Source: Thalassotalea sp. ND16A
GTDB lineage: Bacteria > Pseudomonadota > Gammaproteobacteria > Enterobacterales > Alteromonadaceae
Length of the DNA stretch: 40,834 nucleotides
Direction: 5' to 3'
Assembly (NCBI RefSeq): GCF_000764205.1
Contig: NZ_JQDZ01000011.1
Location: 1-40,834, forward strand
Positions 32,573-40,834 of this stretch are shown in pieces. Below the pieces are notes generated by a model. The model saw only the letters and a list, made by a program, of their open reading frames with translations, ran no database searches and was not told the DNA's origin. The position numbers and the translations under genes are program-made. Position 1 is the stretch's first letter. The number at the start of each line of letters is the position of its first letter.

Positions 32573-33661
32573 ATGGCCGGCAATACAATTGGAAAACTTT
32601 TTAGCGTAACCTCGTTTGGCGAAAGCCATGGTTTGGCCCTTGGCGCCATCGTCGACGGTTGTCCTCCTGGCATTGAATTGTGCGAGGAAGATTTACAGTT
32701 CGACCTTGATCGTCGCAAACCGGGTACTTCACGCTTTACTACAGCACGACGGGAAGCCGACGTGGTAAAGATTTTGTCCGGCGTATTCGAAGGCAAAACC
32801 ACAGGTACACCGATTGGCTTAATGATAGAAAATACCGATCAGCGCTCGAAAGATTATGGTGACATTGCGCAAATGTTTCGCCCTGGCCATGCCGATTATA
32901 CTTACTGGCAAAAACATGGTATTCGCGATTATCGTGGTGGTGGCCGCTCTTCGGCCCGCGAAACGGCGATGCGAGTTGCTGCTGGCGCAATCGCCAAAAA
33001 ATACCTTAAGCAAAAGCTGGGGATGAACATTAAAGGCTGTGTCAGCCAAATTGGTGATGTTGTTGCCGAAAACTATGACTGGGATGAAGTCAGAAATAAT
33101 CCGTTTTTCTTCCCGCAAGCAAGCAAGGTGGAGCAGCTCGAACAGCTACTTAAAAACATCTTAAAAGAAAAAGACTCGATTGGCGCCGCGGTGAAAGTGG
33201 TTGCCGAAAATGTTCCTGTCGGTCTTGGTGAGCCGGTATTTGACCGCCTGGATGCCGAGCTGGCGCATTCATTGATGAGTATCAATGCGGTGAAAGGGAT
33301 AGAAATTGGCGATGGCTTTGCCTGTGTCAATCAACGCGGCTCAGAACACCGTGACGAAATGACCCCCGATGGCTTTTTAAGCAACTCTGCTGGCGGTGTA
33401 CTGGGTGGCATTTCATCAGGACAAAATATTATTGCCAATATTGCGTTAAAACCAACCTCAAGCATTGGTATTAGTGGCAAAACCATCAACATCAAAGGTG
33501 AGCCTGCCGATATCATTACCCGTGGCAGACACGATCCTTGTGTCGGCATCAGGGCCGTCCCTATTGCGGAGGCGATGATGGCGATTACCATTATGGACCA
33601 TTACTTGCGCCATATTGCGCAAAACGGCGATGTAAATTGCCCGACGCCAATTATTGAGTAA
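32573..33661 (+). CDS. aroC: Chorismate synthase
   Basis: This 362-residue enzyme uses reduced FMN to make chorismate, the branch point of aromatic amino acid, folate and quinone synthesis. All three family signatures are visible: [18 protein letters not shown] at 16-33 (H19), [19 protein letters not shown] near 121, and [19 protein letters not shown] near 318. The start codon lies 3 bases after the prmB stop region, so translation is coupled. Length agrees with E. coli (361). Confidence 0.98.
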   Translation: MAGNTIGKLFSVTSFGESHGLALGAIVDGCPPGIELCEEDLQFDLDRRKPGTSRFTTARREADVVKILSGVFEGKTTGTPIGLMIENTDQRSKDYGDIAQMFRPGHADYTYWQKHGIRDYRGGGRSSARETAMRVAAGAIAKKYLKQKLGMNIKGCVSQIGDVVAENYDWDEVRNNPFFFPQASKVEQLEQLLKNILKEKDSIGAAVKVVAENVPVGLGEPVFDRLDAELAHSLMSINAVKGIEIGDGFACVNQRGSEHRDEMTPDGFLSNSAGGVLGGISSGQNIIANIALKPTSSIGISGKTINIKGEPADIITRGRHDPCVGIRAVPIAEAMMAITIMDHYLRHIAQNGDVNCPTPIIE

Positions 33662-33693
33662 ATGATTAACAACACTTTATTTAATCAATCTGT

Positions 33694-36027
33694 ATGTCTA
33701 CACTTAATCCTTTAATGTCCCAGCATAAATTTAAACTAATTTTCGTTAGCGGTATATTGCTGTTTTTAGTACTTTTCCCTATTGCTTTTAAATTTTGGCT
33801 AATTGCCAAAATTACCGACCAGGGTTTTGAAACTGCACAGATTGAAGACGTTGATATCAATATTTTTACCGGCCAAGTGGCTTTAAAGAACGTTTATTTA
33901 TTCCATCAGGGCACTGAAAAATTAGCTTTGGGAGAGCTGAAGGTTGATTATCGTTGGCAAGGTATTTTCAGTGGCGGCCTAACTACAGAGTTGGTTGAGA
34001 TCAGCGATGCCAATATGACTATTCGTGAAGATGACAATGGTCAAATTGAAGCGATAATTCCGATCATCAATACCAATAATCAACAAGCCAATTCGGTTGA
34101 TAGTAAGCCTACCACCTTAAACTTGCCAAATTTAGATGTCGACTTGGTTCGCTTCAACAATATCACAGCCATTATTGATGTTGCTAATTTTCAAAGCGTA
34201 TTTAAAATTAACAGTTTTCGTTTAACCCGGGCTTCCACCTGGCATGACAATCCTGTGGAGTTGGCGCTGCATGGACAATTAGGCGAAGCACAAATTGATG
34301 TTGACCTTAGTGCACAGCCTTTAATAAAACAACCAAGTGTTAAAGGGCGTATATCGGTACAGGGCTTTCAGTTAAAGAGTTTGCATAATCTACTGCCAAG
34401 GCCAATAAAAGATCTGTCCGGGAGAATAGATAGCAATATATCCATTTCCGGGATAAGGCATGATAGCGATAGTTTAAGCTTTGATATCAGCGGTCAACTT
34501 AATACCAGTAAGCTGCAGGCTGAATTACCTGGAACGATCTCGACAGTTGCCAGCATTAGTCAGCAGATTGACTTAACCTTGAATATTGTCGGCGAAGAAT
34601 TTAGCTTTTTGAGTAAACACGACATTGCCGTTGATGATTTGCAGGTTATTGATCCTGAACAGAAATACACCTTGGCAAGGAACGAGAAATTGGCTGTTGA
34701 ACAGTTAAGTATTGATGACAGCATGCACCTGCAAATAGGCAATTCAGTATTTACTAATTTGCAGTTGATCAGTGACCACAAATCAGCAGCAGTGGCGGTT
34801 AAAGAACTGCAAGTTAAGGCCATTGATTATCGCCTTGCCGACAACGATATTGCGATTGGTGATATCACTGCTACCAGATTACAAGCGATTATTGAGCAAT
34901 TAGAAGATGGCTCCTATGCCGCCGTAGAGAAATTAAATAACACCTTTAAATTAAAACCGGCAAATGAGCAAGAGCCGTTAGAGCAGCAGAGTAAAGAGAA
35001 CGATCCTGCCGCCATAGCGTTTTCAATTGCTGCTATCAAGCTGCAAAGCGATAGTGCGATAACGTTGCTCAAACGAGAGCCGCAGCATCACCTAAATACC
35101 CAAATAAAGCTGGATAGTTTTTTTCTTGAAAACATAGACGCTCAAAGTCCTGACACTTATTCCCCGTTTCAACTCAAGGCAAGAATAGGGGAATACTCGA
35201 CCATTGATATTCAAGGAAAATCAAAATTTTTCGCGCAACCAGTCAGTGTTATCGCAGCGGGAGAAGTTGACGCCATTTCTTTGCCTGAAATATCGCCATA
35301 CATCGAATCCATTGTTGGCTACCAATTTACCAAAGGGCAAGTGGACCACAAATTCTCTCTTTCTTTAGAGAATGATCAAATTGATATGAGTAATGATTTA
35401 TTGATCCGAAAAATGGAAATCAAAGATTTAGCAAATAATGACAGCATAAGCACTATACCGCTACCTTTTGCCATTCAAATGCTTGAGGATAGCAATGGCT
35501 CTATCGATCTTCAGGTACCTGTTAAAGGTGATTTAAGCAATAGCGAGGTGGGCTTAAGGTCACTTATTCAAAAAGCCCTGACTAAAGCCCTACAAAAAGG
35601 CTCGCTGGGTTTTTTAAAATTGGCATTACAACCTTATGGCGCGATTGTAATGGCTACCGAATATGTGGTTGATGAAGCCAATAACATTAATTTTGAACCC
35701 ATTCTAATGACCACAAATTCAACTCTGCTGTTGCCAGAAAATAGCGACTATGTCGACAAAATCACCAATTTGATGGAAAATAAGGAAGATTTAAGTATCA
35801 GTTTATGTGGGGTGGCCAACGAAAGTGATAAAACTGAAATTATGCTCAGTCAGCAGCTTGCTGAAGGTTCTACAGAGCTTAAGTCGGCGTTACTTGAATT
35901 AGCAAAACAACGGGCTAATAGCATTAAGTCATTGTTAGTAGAGGTAAAAGTTAACCATAAACGTTTATTCTCTTGTAAACCAAGCTATCAACAGCAGGGA
36001 GTTTCAGGTGTAAACATATCGATGTAG
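33694..36027 (+). CDS. DUF748/AsmA-like membrane protein
   Basis: This 777-residue protein is anchored by one N-terminal span at about 14-36 and otherwise periplasmic. Beta-rich repeats of the AsmA/DUF748 kind are seen, for example VDINIFTGQVALKNVYL, LNLPNLDVDLVRFNNI and, near the end, GSIDLQVPVKGDLSN, which is a strong DUF748 feature. The family is linked to outer-membrane lipid transport and assembly, but no activity is shown for this type. The gene begins 32 bases after aroC and may be co-transcribed, although neither ATG at 33694 nor that at 33715 has a good ribosome binding site. No terminator is seen after it. Confidence 0.82.
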   Translation: MSTLNPLMSQHKFKLIFVSGILLFLVLFPIAFKFWLIAKITDQGFETAQIEDVDINIFTGQVALKNVYLFHQGTEKLALGELKVDYRWQGIFSGGLTTELVEISDANMTIREDDNGQIEAIIPIINTNNQQANSVDSKPTTLNLPNLDVDLVRFNNITAIIDVANFQSVFKINSFRLTRASTWHDNPVELALHGQLGEAQIDVDLSAQPLIKQPSVKGRISVQGFQLKSLHNLLPRPIKDLSGRIDSNISISGIRHDSDSLSFDISGQLNTSKLQAELPGTISTVASISQQIDLTLNIVGEEFSFLSKHDIAVDDLQVIDPEQKYTLARNEKLAVEQLSIDDSMHLQIGNSVFTNLQLISDHKSAAVAVKELQVKAIDYRLADNDIAIGDITATRLQAIIEQLEDGSYAAVEKLNNTFKLKPANEQEPLEQQSKENDPAAIAFSIAAIKLQSDSAITLLKREPQHHLNTQIKLDSFFLENIDAQSPDTYSPFQLKARIGEYSTIDIQGKSKFFAQPVSVIAAGEVDAISLPEISPYIESIVGYQFTKGQVDHKFSLSLENDQIDMSNDLLIRKMEIKDLANNDSISTIPLPFAIQMLEDSNGSIDLQVPVKGDLSNSEVGLRSLIQKALTKALQKGSLGFLKLALQPYGAIVMATEYVVDEANNINFEPILMTTNSTLLLPENSDYVDKITNLMENKEDLSISLCGVANESDKTEIMLSQQLAEGSTELKSALLELAKQRANSIKSLLVEVKVNHKRLFSCKPSYQQQGVSGVNISM

Positions 36028-36243
36028 CCATTGCCAATAAACTAAACGGCTTGTTTAATATAACTTACAACGCACTACTTGTTACTTGCAACTGTGTCAA
36101 AATGTGTCAGCGCATTGCAAATTATTTCTGCTCAGTAACTCACCGCAAATAATGCTCAGTTAAGCTGATCACATTATCGAAACCTGAAATAGTTGTTAAA
36201 TTATTGTTAATCAATTCAGCGTCATCAGATTAATGGTATAACA
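36028..36243. other. Intergenic region before the RND permease
   Basis: An imperfect direct repeat is visible: GCAAATTATTTCTGCTCAGT at 36117 and GCAAATAATGCTCAGT at 36145, both followed by A/T-rich bases. No promoter, terminator or ribosome binding site stands out by eye. Confidence 0.4.
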
Positions 36244-39200
36244 ATGAAACTCACCTCTAATGCGTTAAATTCTCCAGCGGCTGTCGCCGTTGCCGTTGCG
36301 CTAATCTTATTGGTTGGCTTGCTCAGCTTAAGCAAACTGCCAGTACAACTGTTTCCCGATATTGAAAACCCACGAATCGCCGTTCAAACCTCCTGGCGCG
36401 CGGCATCACCGCAAGAAATAGAATCGGAAATTCTTGAACCGCAAGAACAGGTATTACGGGGTATTCCTGGTTTACAGTCGATGAATGCGTTTGCCAATCG
36501 TGGCAGTGCTTTCATTAATCTTGAATTTGGCATCGACACCGACATGCAACAAACGTTAATGGAGGTGATTAGCCGGATGACTCGGGTGCAATCTCAGCCT
36601 CGTGATGCTACTCCACCAAGGGTGATGCTTGGCGGTTTTGGCGGCGGTAATCCAGCGTTAACGTTTTTCTTCTTGCAAGCGCTTCCGGGTAATGCAAATG
36701 ACATTGATGATTACATCGATTTTGCCCAGGACTCTATTCGTCCTCGTATTGAAGCGATTGAAGGGGTAGCCAGTGTACAAATGTTCAGTGGCGAGAATCG
36801 GGAAGAGTTACAAATTCGCTTTGACCCATTAAAAGCGGCGGAATTTGGCATTGAAATTCCGCAGCTGATCTCCTTAGTTTCTGGCACTAATGATATCTCG
36901 GGGGGGTTCATTGATGTCGGCCGCCGACAATATACGTTACGGTTTAATGGTAAGTATGAAGTGGATCAGTTGTCGCAGCTCATTCTTGAGTCTCGCAATG
37001 GCCGCAACATTCGCTTAGCCGATATTGCCACAGTAGCAGTGAGTCGCGCTGACAAGCAGGAGGTAGCGGTACAAAACGGTAACCCAGCGTTTTCAATGCG
37101 CATCGATAGAGTCAGTGGTGCGAATGTATTAGACACGCTGAATCGAGTGAAAACGGAAGTCGAGTTGATCAATAAAGAGCTGCTAGCGGAAAAACAGCTG
37201 GTGATGATCCAGTCATTTGATGCCTCGGTTTTTATTTATCGGGCAATAAACTTAGTCACCAGTAACTTGTTTGTAGGCGCGGTATTATCACTGTTGGTGT
37301 TATGGTTTTTTATCCGCAGAGCCCGGGCTACGTTCATTATTGCCACCGCCATTCCAATCAGTTTACTAAGCACTTTTATCGTATTACAACTTACCGGCCG
37401 ATCGCTCAATGTCATTTCACTGGCCGGCTTAGCGTTTGCCGTTGGTATGGTGCTCGATGCGGCGATTGTGGTGTTAGAGAATATCTTACGCATGCGTGAT
37501 AAGGGGCTGAATGTACATGACAGTGCCGAGCAGGGCGCCAAACAGGTATGGGGCGCATTATTGGCCTCTACCGCGACAACGGTGGCCATTTTCTTACCGG
37601 TATTCTTCTTAAAAGACATTGAAGGGCAATTATTTGGCGACCTGGCCTTAACCATTGCTATCGCGGTGTCGGTATCGTTAATTGTGGCTGTGGTATTGCT
37701 GCCGGTATTGGCGAAACACTTCATCAAAGAGCAACAAATTAGCGACCCCAATCAGTCCCTTTGGCAAAGCATTACTGCCTGGGTGATGAAAATTACCCGT
37801 AACGGTAATAGACGGTTATTGCTTTCAGCCAGCTTGTTAGCGATCCCGGTGATGGTGACGATATTCGCCATGCCAAACCTGGATTATTTACCACCGGTAA
37901 AGCGTGATGCCGTTGATGCCAATTTGCAATTTCCTCCGGGCGCCAATGTGCAAACCATCGAGCGTGAAGTGGTAAACCCGATCATTGAACGGTTAAAGCC
38001 CTATATGAATGGTGAGAAGCAACCGGCACTGAAAAATTATTACCTGTTTTCTGGCCCCTTCGGCGGTAACTTAGGGGTAAGAGCCAAAGATCAATCACAG
38101 GTGGAAGAGCTGCTGAAAGTGGTTCGCGAGGAAGTATTAATCGATTTACCTGACACTCGGGCGTTTGCCAGACAAGGTAATTTATTTGGTGGCTTTGGCG
38201 GCGGCAGACAAGTGCGAATTCATTTGCAAAGCCGAGACACCCAAGCGTTGCAAAATGCTGCCAGACAAGGTGTTGAGTGGGTTAATGAAGCGATTGAAGG
38301 TGCCAATGTTCGCGCCAATCCAAGTCCGGATATGTCGGCGCCAGAATTACGCTTAACCCCGAAAGATCGCAACATTCTTGAGCAGGGCTGGTCACGCCGA
38401 GACGTAGGCCGGGTCGTCAGAACGTTAGGCGATGGCGTATACGCCGGTGAATACTTTAATGGCAGTAAACGCTTAAACATCATCGTCCGTTCAGAAGGTT
38501 GGAATGATCCGGATAATTTGGGGGATGTGCCACTGGTCACTGGCGCCGGTACTATTACGCCATTGTCTGAATTGGTGGATATTAGCCGCACGGTTGGCCC
38601 TAGCCGCTTAACTCGTATTGATGGCAATCGCACTATTACGTTAAATGTTAACCCACCGCAAGGCTGGTCATTAGAGCAAACGATTGCGGTGTTAAAGAAC
38701 GAAGTAGAGCCGAAATTAAAGGCGGCATTACCGCAAAACAGTTCTATCGTTTACGGCGGCAGCGCTGACCAGTTAGAAAAGGCGATCACCGTAATGACTG
38801 AAAATTTCTTGTTTGCCCTGGTGATCTTGTTTTTATTGATGGCGGCCTTGTTCCGCTCGGTTAAAGACAGTGCTCTGGTTATTATTACCATCCCATTGGC
38901 AACGGTTGGCGGAATTCTCGCGTTGCAATTGCTCAATCTGTTTGTGTTCCAACCGCTGGATTTATTAACCATGATAGGTTTTGTTATTTTGCTTGGGTTA
39001 GTGGTCAATAATGCCATCTTACTGGTACACCAAACTCGTTTGGCCCAGCTACAGGGCGAAAGCAGAATGAATGCGGTACAACAAGCGTTGTCGTTAAGAT
39101 TGCGTCCCATCTTTATGAGTACAGCCACCAGCTTTTTTGGCATGTTACCACTGTTACTTATTCCTGGGGCCGGTAGTGTGATCTATCGCGGTTTGGCGGC

Positions 39201-39330
39201 TGTCATTGTCGGTGGCCTAGCGGTAAGTACTGTATTTACCATTATATTACTGCCCTGTTTGTTACTACTAAAACGTGCTGATTTTGGTTTTAAAAGATCA
39301 GCAACGAATGCCATATACCAATTTGATTAA
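36244..39330 (+). CDS. RND-superfamily efflux permease
   Basis: This 1028-residue inner-membrane protein has the AcrB-type plan: span 1 (about 12-30), a large periplasmic loop, a six-span block (about 335-495), a second loop and a final block (about 855-1010). The fourth-span motif reads GMVLDAAIVVLEN (D405, A406), where most drug pumps have two aspartates. The start has no obvious ribosome binding site. The last four codons and the stop lie inside a palindromic repeat, so the C-terminus may differ from relatives. The permease precedes its adaptor, the reverse of the usual order. No TolC-like gene is nearby. Substrate is unknown. Confidence 0.93.
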   Translation: MKLTSNALNSPAAVAVAVALILLVGLLSLSKLPVQLFPDIENPRIAVQTSWRAASPQEIESEILEPQEQVLRGIPGLQSMNAFANRGSAFINLEFGIDTDMQQTLMEVISRMTRVQSQPRDATPPRVMLGGFGGGNPALTFFFLQALPGNANDIDDYIDFAQDSIRPRIEAIEGVASVQMFSGENREELQIRFDPLKAAEFGIEIPQLISLVSGTNDISGGFIDVGRRQYTLRFNGKYEVDQLSQLILESRNGRNIRLADIATVAVSRADKQEVAVQNGNPAFSMRIDRVSGANVLDTLNRVKTEVELINKELLAEKQLVMIQSFDASVFIYRAINLVTSNLFVGAVLSLLVLWFFIRRARATFIIATAIPISLLSTFIVLQLTGRSLNVISLAGLAFAVGMVLDAAIVVLENILRMRDKGLNVHDSAEQGAKQVWGALLASTATTVAIFLPVFFLKDIEGQLFGDLALTIAIAVSVSLIVAVVLLPVLAKHFIKEQQISDPNQSLWQSITAWVMKITRNGNRRLLLSASLLAIPVMVTIFAMPNLDYLPPVKRDAVDANLQFPPGANVQTIEREVVNPIIERLKPYMNGEKQPALKNYYLFSGPFGGNLGVRAKDQSQVEELLKVVREEVLIDLPDTRAFARQGNLFGGFGGGRQVRIHLQSRDTQALQNAARQGVEWVNEAIEGANVRANPSPDMSAPELRLTPKDRNILEQGWSRRDVGRVVRTLGDGVYAGEYFNGSKRLNIIVRSEGWNDPDNLGDVPLVTGAGTITPLSELVDISRTVGPSRLTRIDGNRTITLNVNPPQGWSLEQTIAVLKNEVEPKLKAALPQNSSIVYGGSADQLEKAITVMTENFLFALVILFLLMAALFRSVKDSALVIITIPLATVGGILALQLLNLFVFQPLDLLTMIGFVILLGLVVNNAILLVHQTRLAQLQGESRMNAVQQALSLRLRPIFMSTATSFFGMLPLLLIPGAGSVIYRGLAAVIVGGLAVSTVFTIILLPCLLLLKRADFGFKRSATNAIYQFD

Positions 39331-39476
39331 TTAAGTGGTCTACTTTTTCATGAGGGAAAACGGATAAATACAAGGCATAAAATTTAGTAAGTAGTTATTC
39401 TACTTATAAATTTTATAACGCCGTAGTTATTTGTTTTAGCCATTAAAAATGATCAGATAATTAGTCAACTTGGTAT
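39315..39476. repeat. MITE-like palindromic repeat between permease and adaptor genes
   Basis: A 162-bp imperfect palindrome. The outer ends ATACCAATTTGATTAATTAA and (as reverse complement of the right end) ATACCAAGTTGACTAATTAT agree at most positions. The centre is a strong hairpin, AAAATTTAGTAAGTAG against CTACTTATAAATTTT around TTATT. Blocks such as ACAAGGCATAAAA are, from memory, common in intergenic repeats of Alteromonadales. The left end overlaps the 3' end of the permease gene. No protein is encoded. Confidence 0.8.
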
Positions 39477-39538
39477 TAATAACTGCGCCAGAGCAAAACA
39501 CTTTACTCGCTGCGCCACAACCAAAGATTTAAGGAAAA

Positions 39539-40618
39539 ATGATGAAAAAAACTATTTTGACTATGCTTTCCACCGCCTTGTTCGCAGGGTGTATGGCTGG
39601 CAGCATCGCGGTTGCCGCAGCAGGTGATGCGCAATTAGTGAGTATTGAAACCGCAAAAATGGAACAAGTGCAACCGCGCGTCTGGTTACCGGGCAATGTG
39701 GTCAGCCGCATGAATGCGCCTATTTCTGCCGAGCAAACCGGGCAATTGTTATGGATTGTCGACATTGGCAGCGAAGTTCAGCAAGGTGATGTCATCGCTC
39801 GTATCGATAATCGCAATTTAAAATTGTTGATGGCACAACAACAAGCGCAATCGAAACAATCTCAGGCAAACGTTGAATATCTAAGCAAACAAAAGCAGCG
39901 TTTGCTCACCCTGAGTGAAACCAACAATACCGCAGTAAGCGAATTGGAGCGTACCGAGAAGGACTTGCTCGTTGCCGAAAATGAAGTCATCGCCAAACAA
40001 ATGCAAGTACAACAAACGCAATTAGCCATTGAAAAGACGGAAATAAAAGCACCATTTTCAGGGTTTATCAGTGAGCGCTTTGCTCATGTCGGAGAATTAA
40101 TTAGCATCGGCCGTCCTATGGTGGTATTGGTTGATCCTAACGATCTTGATATTACCGTTGCTGCCCCTATCGCTATCGCACCGTTTTTGCAGTCGGGCGC
40201 GAAGGTAGCGGTGAAATGGCAAGATCAATTGATCGAATTACCGATCAGAACCTGGAGCCGAAGTGGCGAGCAGTCATCACGTACTTTCAGTGTCAGGTTG
40301 GCAGCAACAAATTTAGCCTTGTTATCCGGTACCGCGGTTAGTGTTTCATTACCCAAACAGAACCCTGCAGAGGCGCTACTGGTGCCTAGAGATGCATTAC
40401 TTCTACGCCAAAGAGATACCTTTGTACTAACCGTAGATGAAGACTTAGTAGTTAAAAAAGTGAACGTATCGGTAGGTCAGGGGCAAGGACATTGGGTTTC
40501 GGTCTCAGGGGCGATCAACGCCGGTGATAGTGTTGTTGTTCGGGGTGGTGAACGCTTACAAGATGGGCAGAGTGTTCGTATTGATCAGCAAGTGATCGCG
40601 CTGGCCAAGTTGAATTAA
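39539..40618 (+). CDS. RND efflux periplasmic adaptor (membrane fusion protein)
   Basis: This 359-residue protein has a signal peptide (about 1-27, LSTALFAGCMAGSIAVAAAG). A biotinyl-lipoyl half is seen at about 45-75 (AEQTGQLLWIVDIGSEVQQG), then an alpha-helical hairpin at about 98-160. The second lipoyl half (EKTEIKAPFSGFISERF) and a beta-barrel plus membrane-proximal domain follow. It bridges the RND permease and an outer-membrane channel. It may be a lipoprotein if the cysteine in FAGC is used (lipobox LFAGC), which is plausible for this family. AAGGA lies 3 bases before the first ATG and 6 before the second, so the second ATG at 39542 may be used. Its partner is the permease upstream, 208 bases away. 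Confidence 0.92.
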   Translation: MMKKTILTMLSTALFAGCMAGSIAVAAAGDAQLVSIETAKMEQVQPRVWLPGNVVSRMNAPISAEQTGQLLWIVDIGSEVQQGDVIARIDNRNLKLLMAQQQAQSKQSQANVEYLSKQKQRLLTLSETNNTAVSELERTEKDLLVAENEVIAKQMQVQQTQLAIEKTEIKAPFSGFISERFAHVGELISIGRPMVVLVDPNDLDITVAAPIAIAPFLQSGAKVAVKWQDQLIELPIRTWSRSGEQSSRTFSVRLAATNLALLSGTAVSVSLPKQNPAEALLVPRDALLLRQRDTFVLTVDEDLVVKKVNVSVGQGQGHWVSVSGAINAGDSVVVRGGERLQDGQSVRIDQQVIALAKLN

Positions 40619-40662
40619 TACCTTGATATTTATCTTTAAATGCTCGCTGTCAAGCCAGGAGG

Positions 40663-40680
40663 TTCCCGCCTTCGCGGGAA
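40663..40680. repeat. Short GC-rich hairpin
   Basis: TTCCCGC and GCGGGAA form a perfect 7-bp stem with a CTTC loop, followed by TGACGG. Hairpins of this form are common as short interspersed repeats in this group. There is no immediate T-tract, so I do not call it a terminator, though a T-run begins about 12 bases later. Confidence 0.55.
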
Positions 40681-40762
40681 TGACGGTGTATTTTTTCTGA
40701 TATTATTGGGGTTCTTGCTAGTTAGCGAATAATTGCCTAAACCTGATCATGAGGTGGTGATT

Positions 40763-40834
40763 ATGAAAACTTTAGTCTTCGATTTAGTGAGTATAGGCGA
40801 GGCCGCAAAGCATTATGGTGTTTCAGTCGAAACT
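40763..40834 (+). CDS. N-terminus of a MerR-like helix-turn-helix protein, cut by the window end
   Basis: Only 24 codons are visible, with a strong GAGGTG ribosome binding site 6 bases before the ATG. The segment VSIGEAAKHYGVSVET is a MerR/excisionase-type helix-turn-helix. This start is common in the small serine recombinase (OrfA) of IS607-family elements, but MerR regulators and other DNA-binding proteins begin the same way. The rest of the gene is needed to decide. Confidence 0.6.
   Translation, partial: MKTLVFDLVSIGEAAKHYGVSVET

Noticed and set aside
37236-37751. 171-codon minus-strand frame inside the RND permease
   Set aside because: It is a shadow of the membrane-span block. It has no ribosome binding site, and the plus-strand protein is strongly conserved.

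Overview
The window looks like a chromosomal segment of a marine gammaproteobacterium of the order Alteromonadales. The Colwelliaceae (Colwellia/Thalassotalea-like) are the best guess, from the AT-leaning codon use, the gene families, the conserved fadIJ / sixA / smrB-prmB-aroC neighbourhood and the palindromic intergenic repeats. This placement is inference, since no database search was possible.

Layout. Positions 1-1020 hold the end of an rRNA operon (5S gene and terminator). It is followed by a tandem array of about 139-nt palindromic elements with a 176-bp period and no gene. From 1041 to 9140 lie a POT-family peptide transporter (minus), a DHH phosphoesterase followed by galE and pgi (plus), a short degenerate EAL protein (minus), and the proline symporter putP (plus). 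From 9150 to 10690 an ECF-type sigma factor and its DUF3379 anti-sigma partner (minus) are bracketed by two copies of a GC-rich interspersed repeat. From 10790 to 17930 is a six-gene minus-strand operon of the MoxR/Bat type (moxR, DUF58, DUF4381, batA, batB-TPR, batD) with its own promoter and terminator.

From 18079 to 21630 are fadI and fadJ, the two subunits of a beta-oxidation complex, behind a convincing FadR-like operator. From 21780 to 22800 is the least ordinary part: a small membrane protein facing a minus-strand cassette of three tiny genes. One encodes a 92-residue protein made of seven near-identical decapeptide repeats (GGSKIRIQPT). The other two encode paralogous peptides of 34 and 33 residues that share the C-terminus EMSA(N/S)SWWS. 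From 22851 to 30310 are a 1515-residue membrane sensor (beta-propeller, Y_Y_Y, PAS, GGDEF, EAL) and an M16 insulinase-type protease, both minus.

From 30530 to 33661 are sixA, smrB, prmB and aroC in an order familiar from enterobacteria. These are followed by a DUF748/AsmA-like membrane protein and an RND efflux permease with its periplasmic adaptor (plus). The permease and adaptor are separated by a 162-bp palindromic MITE-like repeat that supplies the last codons of the permease. The window ends inside the start of a gene with a MerR-like helix-turn-helix, possibly a transposon recombinase.

The housekeeping genes act in central metabolism (galE, pgi, fadIJ, aroC), translation (prmB, smrB) and envelope quality control (bat operon, RND pump). 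The candidate for something undescribed is the repeat-peptide/SWWS-peptide cassette at 22072-22596.
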